A stretch of 13,273 nucleotides of DNA, taken from the NCBI GenBank assembly GCA_007280145.1, contig QYPU01000053.1, positions 1 to 13,273 of the forward strand, written 5' to 3'. The notes under the pieces were generated by a model that was given only the letters and a program-made list of their open reading frames with translations, made no database searches and was not told where the DNA came from. Source of the DNA: Dehalococcoidia bacterium. Its GTDB lineage: Bacteria; Chloroflexota; Dehalococcoidia; GIF9; UBA5629. Below, piece after piece: positions 7,772 through 13,273 of this stretch. A program made the position numbers and the translations under genes. How positions within the stretch are numbered: the first letter of the stretch is position 1; each line of letters starts with the position of its first letter.

Positions 7772-8359
7772 ATGAACGATGAAATGGAAACAGTACCTTT
7801 CAGAATAGTCTTACAAGGGGATGCAGTCAAGGAACCTCCGGTAGAAAGCATTGCCAGCTTGCTGAGGCATTTAGTTTACTTGCATGACAGGCTAGTTATT
7901 TTGGTTTCACCGAAATATCGCTCTGCTGCCTGGAGCTCCCACTTCTTTTATAGAACTGGAAGGCCGCCTTTGAAAAATGACGAACTTCTGAAGGTTTACT
8001 ATTTAAAACAGGAATCCCCGATCGAGATAGGGATAATAATCTCAGCGGCATTAGCTTCACCTCTGGCTGCAAAAGCCTTTGTCGAACTGTTGAAAATGAT
8101 ACGGGACAGGAACTTGGACAGGGAATACAAAGTGCTTCGAAATGAGAAGCTACAATTAGAAAATGAACTGCTACGATTAGAAACAGAACGTCTAATGAGA
8201 GATCTAGAAATTGAGAACGAATATCTTCTCAAACAAGGAAGAGATGATAAAAGAGAACGACCCTCTGATATTGTTGCTAAAGATGTGCTCAGAATTGCAA
8301 AGGATGATATAAAAATTAAGGAAGTCAAAGTCACAGAGACTACTCGGCGGTCGAGATAG
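7772..8359 (+). CDS. Unrecognised protein with hydrophobic segment and coiled coil
   Basis: I do not recognise a family. The 195-residue product has a mixed N-terminal domain (about 1-80), a hydrophobic stretch at 84-110 (IEIGIIISAALASPLAAKAF) that may be a single membrane helix or a buried helix, and a long charged Leu/Glu-rich coiled coil at about 112-156, ending in a basic tail (TRRSR). This recalls small accessory proteins of defence loci that oligomerise or sit at the membrane, but that is inference. An in-frame TTG at 7763 would leave only one base after AAAAGGAG (7754-7761), whereas ATG 7772 lies 10 bases after it, so ATG is preferred. Spacers of about 100 bases lie on both sides; the following one holds a separate promoter. 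It probably ends the first transcription unit. Confidence 0.65.
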   Translation: MNDEMETVPFRIVLQGDAVKEPPVESIASLLRHLVYLHDRLVILVSPKYRSAAWSSHFFYRTGRPPLKNDELLKVYYLKQESPIEIGIIISAALASPLAAKAFVELLKMIRDRNLDREYKVLRNEKLQLENELLRLETERLMRDLEIENEYLLKQGRDDKRERPSDIVAKDVLRIAKDDIKIKEVKVTETTRRSR

Positions 8360-8385
8360 AAGAGTCAAAGGAATACGGTAGTATA

Positions 8386-8413
8386 TTGACTTTAAGATAT
8401 CATGCAGTATAAT
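8386..8413 (+). promoter_or_regulatory. Strong sigma-70 promoter of the MNT-HEPN-helicase operon
   Basis: TTGACT (8386-8391; 5 of 6) and a perfect TATAAT (8408-8413), 16 bases apart. Transcription would begin near 8420, leaving a 5' leader of about 36 bases before ATG 8456. The -10 box is embedded in the first palindrome (8404-8420), the classic layout for repression. A second TATAAT at 8447-8452 touches the start codon but has no matching -35. Confidence 0.75.
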
Positions 8414-8420
8414 ATACTGC
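8404..8420. promoter_or_regulatory. Palindromic operator O1 over the -10 box
   Basis: GCAGTATAATATACTGC is a perfect 17-bp palindrome with 8-base arms around a central A. It covers the -10 hexamer. A dimeric winged-helix repressor bound here would block RNA polymerase; the downstream gene encodes such a domain, so autoregulation is inferred. Confidence 0.7.
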
Positions 8421-8424
8421 AATA

Positions 8425-8441
8425 GCAGTAAATAAAACTGC
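8425..8441. promoter_or_regulatory. Second operator-like palindrome O2
   Basis: GCAGTAAATAAAACTGC is also 17 bp, with the same outer half-sites GCAGT and ACTGC around an A-rich 7-base centre. Its centre is 21 bp from that of O1, two helical turns, so both would be bound on one DNA face. In mRNA it could fold a weak 5-bp hairpin before the start codon. Confidence 0.6.
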
Positions 8442-8455
8442 ATTTATATAATGTG

Positions 8456-9028
8456 ATGTTAGCGACACTTTTAGGGTCAAAGCTCAGGGCAAAGGTGCTG
8501 GGGTGGCTCTTCTCCCACCCTGACGAGCGCTATTTCGTACGGCAGCTCACAGCGTTGCTCAAGGAGGACTCCACCAACATCAGCCGGGAGCTGGCACGCC
8601 TTGAGAAAATGGGTATCCTGATTTCTACGCAAGTGGGACGGCAGAAGCATTACCAGGCCAACAAGAAATGCGCTATATTTGAAGAATTATGCGGACTGGC
8701 TGTGAAAACCACGGGCTTGGCCGATGTGCTCCGCGAAGCGCTGGCTCCAATATCAGATCAGCTTGCCAGCGCCTTCGTTTACGGAAGCGTGGCAGGCGGC
8801 GAGGCTACCGCATTGAGTGATGTCGACTTGCTGGTTGTGGGTAATCTAGATGAAATGGCGCTTCACCGGGCGCTTTCCCAGGCAGAAAACAGATTAGGCA
8901 GGCCGGTCAGCTATACACTCATGAGCCAGCTTGAATTCGATAAACGACGAAGCGAGAAAGGTGGTTTCCTGGCCCGTGTGCTGTCAGGGCCGAAGCTCAT
9001 GATTCTGGGTTCTATAGATGAAATATGA
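8456..9028 (+). CDS. Winged-helix MNT nucleotidyltransferase, antitoxin-like
   Basis: A 190-residue fusion. Residues 1-75 form a winged-helix DNA-binding domain (recognition region around DSTNISRELARLEKMG, wing around TQVGRQKHY). Residues about 100-190 are a minimal nucleotidyltransferase with the motif GS-x10-DxD: G110, S111, D122 and D124. In MNT-HEPN pairs such as MntA-HepT the MNT protein neutralises the HEPN RNase, in a studied case by adding AMP to a tyrosine. The DNA-binding domain suggests it also represses its own operon through the two palindromes just upstream. GTG 8453 is an alternative start; no Shine-Dalgarno is visible for either. The 3' end overlaps the HEPN gene by 11 bases, indicating translational coupling. 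Confidence 0.87.
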   Translation: MLATLLGSKLRAKVLGWLFSHPDERYFVRQLTALLKEDSTNISRELARLEKMGILISTQVGRQKHYQANKKCAIFEELCGLAVKTTGLADVLREALAPISDQLASAFVYGSVAGGEATALSDVDLLVVGNLDEMALHRALSQAENRLGRPVSYTLMSQLEFDKRRSEKGGFLARVLSGPKLMILGSIDEI

Positions 9029-9461
9029 TGAACTGTTGAACTCGCGGCGAATCCGTAAGGAAAAGGCATCGCGCGTCGAAATAGAGCATGCTCTTGACCG
9101 TGCGGAGCGAGACTTGAAAACGGCGCAAACGCTCATAGACCGGGACCGTGATTGGAGCTTTGCTGTGGCCTATGATGCGGTGTTACAGGCTTCTAGAGCC
9201 TACATGTTTGCCCAGGGGTTTCGGCCGGCCAGCAATGAAAGCCACAAGAACACATTTGCCTTTATGCGTCTGGCAATGGGCAAGGACTATGAAGAGCTGA
9301 TGGCTTACTTCGACCGGATGCGTAACAAGCGCAACCAGGCCCTTTATGAGATAGCCGGGCTTATCACCGAGACCGAAGCCCGCAATATCCTCGAAAAAGC
9401 GGAAAGCTTTGTGGCAATGATACGTGAGGAACTGAAGAGGGCGACCGATGCCGACGCATGA
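9018..9461 (+). CDS. HEPN-domain protein, partner of the MNT protein
   Basis: A 147-residue, almost wholly helical protein of the HEPN type found beside MNT nucleotidyltransferases. A helical hairpin with EIEHALDRAERDLKTAQ and WSFAVAYDAVLQASRAY precedes the signature helix MRNKRNQALYE. That helix carries R102, N103 and Y110. The usual catalytic His of R-x4-6-H is not present: Q107 stands where x4 spacing would put it. It may therefore be a non-cleaving HEPN or use another residue; Y110 is close to where HepT is AMP-modified. The ATG overlaps the MNT gene by 11 bases, and the stop overlaps the PLD-helicase start by 14. The pair could be a toxin-antitoxin module or a regulatory sensor for the helicase. 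Confidence 0.85.
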   Translation: MKYDELLNSRRIRKEKASRVEIEHALDRAERDLKTAQTLIDRDRDWSFAVAYDAVLQASRAYMFAQGFRPASNESHKNTFAFMRLAMGKDYEELMAYFDRMRNKRNQALYEIAGLITETEARNILEKAESFVAMIREELKRATDADA

Positions 9462-12400
9462 CATCATAGACAACCGAAAGCAGATACTGGTTGACCATAT
9501 CAACCGTATCTTGAGTTCCACGGAAGCGGCACGCTTTGCTGTCGGCTATTTCTTCCTTTCTGGTTTTACTAGCATTGCCGACAAACTAGGCGGTGTAAAA
9601 GAGCTGCGCCTGCTCATTGGTAATACTACTAACCAGGAGACATTGGAGCAACTGGCCGAGGGTTGCCGACGGCTGGAACTGGTCAAGGACGCCGCCGAGG
9701 CACAGGCTTACCCCAAGAGGGCTGAAGCTAAACAAATGGCTGTGGAAACCGCAGGGAACATCCGCAGCAGCATGGAGCTTATGGACCAGACCGATGAGGG
9801 GGAAAGTCTGGTCAGAGAGATGGTGCGGATGATAGAAGACAAACGACTAAAGGTGCGCGTCTATACCAAGGGCCGCCTGCATGCCAAAGCCTATATCTTT
9901 GACTACGGCATCCTATTCGACGAGGCTGGCAAGCCAGTTGAACGCCATGAGAAGGGAATCGCCATCGTCGGTTCCTCCAATCTGACCCTGTCCGGCGTCA
10001 CCCACAACACAGAGCTAAATGTGGTGGTGCAGGGCAATGACAACCATGCTGAACTGGTGCGCTGGTTTGACGAGCTCTGGAATGAGTCCCCGGACTTTGA
10101 CGAAGCTCTGATGCAGGAGATGAAGCAGTCCTGGGCATTGGCTTTGGTTCGCCCTTATGATATTTACATGAAGTCCATTTATGCCCTGGTGAAAGATCGT
10201 CTTGAAGGCGAAGATGACAAGGATATCTTGTTCGACAGTGAGATTACACGCCAGTTAGCCGATTTTCAGAAAACAGCGGTACGGCAGGCGATACAGATTA
10301 TTAGAGATTATGGTGGCGCTTTTATCGCTGATGTCGTCGGCTTGGGGAAATCCTATATCGGTGCCGCAGTGGTTAAGCACTTCGAGCGTACCGACCATTC
10401 ACGGCCACTGATAATCTGTCCGGCGACGCTGGTGGAGATGTGGGAAAGATACAACGAGGTTTATGAGCTTAACGCCCGGGTGCTTTCTATGGGCTATTTG
10501 CGTGAAGATGATGAAAGCGCTGTCAATTTTCTACTCAAAGACACCAAATTCCGCGACCGTGATTTTATACTCATAGACGAAAGCCACAACTTCCGCTATC
10601 CGGATACTCAGCGCTATAAAGTAGTGCAACAGTTTCTCTCTACGGGAAGGCGTTGTTGTTTTTTGACGGCCACGCCGCGCAACAAGAGCGCCTGGGATGT
10701 GTATTATCAGATTAAGCTCTTCCACCAGGAGGATAAAACTGACCTGCCGGTAGACCCGCCGGACCTAAAGCAGTATTTTAAGCTAATTGAGAAGGGCGAT
10801 AAGAAACTCCCTGATTTGCTTTCTAATGTGCTTATACGCCGGACTCGCAATCATATTCTGCGCTGGTATGGCTTTGATGCCGACACTCATCAACCTGTAG
10901 ACCCATCAAGATTCAGGGAGTATATGGATGGTCAACGGCGTGCTTATGTAATTGTCGGCGCTAAGCACCAGTTCTTCCCCAAGCGTGAGCTGGGGACTAT
11001 CGAATATAGCATTGAGGATACATATCAGGGATTATATCAAGAACTCAGGAGCTATCTGGGAAAAACGAGAAAAGGCTATTCTATCGAGCCTGTACCAGGC
11101 GAACTTTCCTACGCTCGTTATGGGCTATACCATTTTGTGACCAAAGACAAGCAACGGCGTGAGCCATATGCCAGCTTACACCGGGCCGGTGTGAACCTGC
11201 GTGGGCTTGCCCGTATATTACTATTCAAGCGTTTTGAATCTAGCGTGTATGCTTTCCGAGAGACCATTAAGAGATTAATCAAAGTCCACCAACGATTCCT
11301 GGAAGCCCTGTCGAAGGGTATCATTCCCGCTGGTGATAAGGCCGAGGACATCCTATATGAACCGAACCAGGCTGAAGAGCAGGACTTTATGGACGCTTTG
11401 CGGCAGGCATCCGGGCGCTATAATGCCGCTGATTTTGACATCGACCGTTTACGTCGACACATTGAGCACGATATTGAACTGCTCAAGAAAATGCTGGAAC
11501 TGGTTGCGCCTATCACGCCTGAAAAAGACGCAAAACTACAGAAACTCAAGGAGGAACTAACGAAGAAACCGCTAAAAGAAGGCAAACGGTTGATATTCAC
11601 TCAATATGCAGATACTGCGCGTTATCTGTTTGATAATTTGAATCCTCAAGGCAAGCAGGCGGACATCGAGGTCATCTTCAGTGGAGATAAGAGTAAAGTT
11701 AAGGTAGTAGGCAGATTTGCGCCCAAAGCGAATCCGGAATACCATTTTGCGCCGGGCGAATGTGAGCTAATGACTGTAATTGCCACCGATGTTCTGGCGG
11801 AAGGTTTAAACCTCCAGGACGGTGATAAGATTGTCAACTATGACTTGCACTGGAATCCAGTACGGCTTATCCAGCGTTTCGGACGTATTGACCGTATTGG
11901 GTCCGAGTTTGATATTATTTATGGCTTTAACTTCTTGCCGGAGACTGGCATTGAGAAAAATCTGGGGCTAAGAGAGAAACTACATAATCGCATTCAGGAG
12001 ATTCACGATACCATCGGAGAAGATTCTGCCATTCTTGACCGCACCGAAATGCTCAACGAGGATGCGATGTATGCTATCTATGAGAAGCAAGGTAGACAGT
12101 TAAGTCTTTTCGATGATGAGGAGAGCGAGCTTCTTGATATTAATGAGGCTGAGGAAATGCTGCGACAACTCAGGAGAGATAGCCCTAACGAGTATGAGCG
12201 AATTTCCAACCTGAGAGACGGCATCCGCACCGTTAAGCCTTCATCCACGAAGGGTAATTATGTCTTTTGTCAGGCTGGGCGCTATCAACAGTTATTCCTC
12301 CTGGATGAAAATGGTGAAGTGGTAACCAGGGACATTCCTCGTATATTAGGTACCATTAAATGTAGCCCAGATTTGGAAGGGCTTTCGTTGCCGAAAGGTT

Positions 12401-12783
12401 ACAATGCGGTTGTTATGAGAATAAAGCGTCAGTTTGCTGAGGAAGTCAAACATCGCCAGGCCGAACGACAGTTTTCACCTTCCTTAACTCAGGGGCAACG
12501 CTACGTTTTAAGAGAATTGCGTGTCCTATTCAACACCACCGAGGACGATGACTTAAAAGTCCAGATCAATATTTTGGAGACTGCCTTCCGTGGAACGATG
12601 ACCAGAGTTCTAGCTCAAGAACTGAACCGAATCCGTCGCAATGGAATTACAGGGCAAGCACTTGTGAAGAATCTGAGCGAGCTCTACTACCAGCACAACA
12701 TGCGCGATTGGATTAACCGCAGAGGTCTTCCAATTGAAGAGCAGCCGGTCCCAATCATTGTTTGTAGTGAAGGTCTTGGGTGA
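9448..12783 (+). CDS. PLD-nuclease/SNF2-helicase fusion protein
   Basis: An 1111-residue protein predicted to combine DNA cleavage with ATP-driven translocation. Residues about 1-230 are a phospholipase-D-type nuclease domain with one HKD motif (H145, K147, D152 in HAKAYIFD) followed by GSSNLT; single-HKD nucleases usually act as dimers. The SNF2 N-lobe has Walker A GLGKS (298-302), the DESH box (377-380) and LTATP (406-410). The C-lobe has FTQYADTARYL (about 717), ATDVLAEGLNL (from A779) and QRFGRIDRIG (809-818). A long insert (about 480-690) separates the lobes, and about 230 C-terminal residues are unassigned. This matches the known PLD-N/Snf2-like class of HKD nucleases fused to helicases. 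ATG 9448 overlaps the HEPN gene by 14 bases, so expression should be coupled to the MNT-HEPN pair. All key motifs look intact. Confidence 0.92.
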   Translation: MPTHDIIDNRKQILVDHINRILSSTEAARFAVGYFFLSGFTSIADKLGGVKELRLLIGNTTNQETLEQLAEGCRRLELVKDAAEAQAYPKRAEAKQMAVETAGNIRSSMELMDQTDEGESLVREMVRMIEDKRLKVRVYTKGRLHAKAYIFDYGILFDEAGKPVERHEKGIAIVGSSNLTLSGVTHNTELNVVVQGNDNHAELVRWFDELWNESPDFDEALMQEMKQSWALALVRPYDIYMKSIYALVKDRLEGEDDKDILFDSEITRQLADFQKTAVRQAIQIIRDYGGAFIADVVGLGKSYIGAAVVKHFERTDHSRPLIICPATLVEMWERYNEVYELNARVLSMGYLREDDESAVNFLLKDTKFRDRDFILIDESHNFRYPDTQRYKVVQQFLSTGRRCCFLTATPRNKSAWDVYYQIKLFHQEDKTDLPVDPPDLKQYFKLIEKGDKKLPDLLSNVLIRRTRNHILRWYGFDADTHQPVDPSRFREYMDGQRRAYVIVGAKHQFFPKRELGTIEYSIEDTYQGLYQELRSYLGKTRKGYSIEPVPGELSYARYGLYHFVTKDKQRREPYASLHRAGVNLRGLARILLFKRFESSVYAFRETIKRLIKVHQRFLEALSKGIIPAGDKAEDILYEPNQAEEQDFMDALRQASGRYNAADFDIDRLRRHIEHDIELLKKMLELVAPITPEKDAKLQKLKEELTKKPLKEGKRLIFTQYADTARYLFDNLNPQGKQADIEVIFSGDKSKVKVVGRFAPKANPEYHFAPGECELMTVIATDVLAEGLNLQDGDKIVNYDLHWNPVRLIQRFGRIDRIGSEFDIIYGFNFLPETGIEKNLGLREKLHNRIQEIHDTIGEDSAILDRTEMLNEDAMYAIYEKQGRQLSLFDDEESELLDINEAEEMLRQLRRDSPNEYERISNLRDGIRTVKPSSTKGNYVFCQAGRYQQLFLLDENGEVVTRDIPRILGTIKCSPDLEGLSLPKGYNAVVMRIKRQFAEEVKHRQAERQFSPSLTQGQRYVLRELRVLFNTTEDDDLKVQINILETAFRGTMTRVLAQELNRIRRNGITGQALVKNLSELYYQHNMRDWINRRGLPIEEQPVPIIVCSEGLG

Positions 12784-12788
12784 ATCAC

Positions 12789-12798
12789 AATTGGTTGA
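12789..12798 (+). repeat. Right copy of the 10-bp direct repeat
   Basis: AATTGGTTGA, identical to 2925-2934 and starting 6 bases after the helicase stop codon. It would mark the right edge of the inserted block if the repeat is real. Confidence 0.25.
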
Positions 12799-12835
12799 CC
12801 ATAGTCTTGCTACTATCTCGTAAGTGATATCTGAA

Positions 12836-12889
12836 CTCCACCCGCTAACCAACAAACTAGCGTTTTGTGCAGTACAATGACGGGCGGAG
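12836..12889. repeat. Imperfect inverted repeat in the right spacer
   Basis: CTCCACCCG (12836-12844) pairs with CGGGCGGAG (12881-12889) with one mismatch around a 36-base centre that itself has GCTA/TAGC arms (12844-12847, 12858-12861). No T-run follows, so it is not a standard terminator. It could be a remnant of a mobile element end. Confidence 0.35.
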
Positions 12890-12928
12890 AGAGCACTGTT
12901 CAGAACGTGTATGTGTTGAGGGCTAATC

Positions 12929-13117
12929 TCAGCTAACGGCATTCTGGATAAGCTCAATGCGGGTGGCTTTGCCTTTCTGGTTTAGCTCTATGCCGACGAA
13001 ATCTATGCGCCAGTTATCGGGCAGGTCTTTATGCCCGCTCATGTAGGCAAGGGCTGAGGCGATGAGTTTTTCCTTCTTGGCGGTTGTTACCGATTCTTCG
13101 GGGCTGCCAGCTACATC
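12929..13117 (-). pseudogene. N-terminally truncated YraN (UPF0102) remnant
   Basis: The minus strand encodes about 62 residues (the SPEESVTTAKKEKL, NWRIDFVGIEL and ATRIELIQNAVS blocks) that match the C-terminal half of the YraN/UPF0102 family, a predicted nuclease-fold protein of normally about 120 residues. The N-terminal half, holding the conserved EVK-type active site, is missing. Upstream the frame runs straight into the TGA that ends the neighbouring dehydratase gene (13118-13120), so there is no start codon of its own; no ATG precedes the conserved block. The remnant looks like the product of a deletion or insertion joining two loci. Confidence 0.75.
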
Positions 13118-13273
13118 TCAAGACTCAATGCCGCACAACCTTTTTGCCGCGTTCTTCATCCTATCCATATTAACCCGCCTGCCAATCATGATTTTCTGAG
13201 CCATTGGCGACCCCGCGCCATGCATAGATTCGGTTAGATAACATACTGCTCCCAAGCCAACCGTAAGATTCTC
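13118..13273 (-). CDS. C-terminus of a 4-hydroxybutyryl-CoA dehydratase / 4-HPA hydroxylase family enzyme (partial)
   Basis: Only the last 51 residues are in the window; the gene enters from beyond 13273. The pattern GLGAVCYLTESMHGAGSP followed by MAQKIMIGRR and a basic helix fits the C-terminal domain of the 4-hydroxyphenylacetate 3-hydroxylase family, and within it most resembles 4-hydroxybutyryl-CoA dehydratase/vinylacetyl-CoA isomerase, a flavin- and Fe-S-containing enzyme of anaerobic 4-hydroxybutyrate metabolism. The catalytic Fe-S ligands lie mostly outside the window, so the exact enzyme cannot be fixed. The TGA at 13118-13120 gives a natural-looking end (RLCGIES). The YraN remnant follows immediately in the same frame. 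Confidence 0.7.
   Translation of the reverse strand, partial: ENLTVGLGAVCYLTESMHGAGSPMAQKIMIGRRVNMDRMKNAAKRLCGIES

Noticed and set aside
12836..12889. Integron attC-like site
   Set aside because: Arms pair and nested stems exist, but the required RYYYAAC and GTTRRRY core sites are not found at the proper places.
12610..12957. Minus-strand open frame overlapping the helicase end and the right spacer
   Set aside because: It is antisense to well-supported helicase sequence, has no recognisable motif and no ribosome-binding site.
1..13273. CRISPR arrays, tRNA or rRNA genes, transposases or integrases
   Set aside because: No repeat-spacer pattern, cloverleaf, rRNA segment or recombinase motif was seen on either strand.

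Overview
The window looks like a bacterial chromosome segment of roughly balanced base composition, in which ordinary housekeeping genes flank a dense block of genome-defence-type genes. The bacterium uses the indirect Asn/Gln-tRNA amidation route (gatB). It carries a C-terminal piece that looks like 4-hydroxybutyryl-CoA dehydratase, an enzyme typical of anaerobes. A Chloroflexota (Dehalococcoidia-like) host would fit, but this is a tentative guess: no rRNA or marker gene is present to settle it.

Layout. (1) 157-2710, minus strand: a compact operon gatB - secG - SAM hydroxide adenosyltransferase, driven by a promoter almost on top of the gatB start codon, so gatB is probably leaderless. (2) 2711-3000: divergent spacer. 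It ends in a perfect AGGAGG ribosome-binding site followed not by ATG but by ATA. (3) 3001-8359, plus strand: a very large Eco57I-like N6-adenine methyltransferase/restriction-type protein, a DUF3644-like HEPN protein with an intact R-x4-H motif, and an unrecognised protein with a hydrophobic segment and a coiled coil. (4) 8386-12783, plus strand: a second transcription unit with its own strong promoter and two tandem 17-bp palindromes. It encodes a winged-helix nucleotidyltransferase (MNT), a HEPN partner, and a 1111-residue protein joining a phospholipase-D nuclease domain to an SNF2 helicase. These three genes overlap by 11 and 14 bases. (5) 12784-13273: a short spacer, then on the minus strand a truncated YraN (UPF0102) remnant directly behind the C-terminus of a 4-hydroxybutyryl-CoA dehydratase/4-HPA hydroxylase family gene that runs off the window.

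How it may work together (inference). The methyltransferase would mark or recognise DNA. The PLD-SNF2 protein would translocate on and cut DNA. The MNT/HEPN pair and the DUF3644 HEPN protein would add RNA-targeting, dormancy-type arms, with the winged-helix MNT protein repressing its own promoter through the palindromes. I do not recognise this exact gene set as a named defence system. It shares parts with type IIG restriction systems, DISARM-like helicase/PLD modules and MNT-HEPN toxin-antitoxin pairs.
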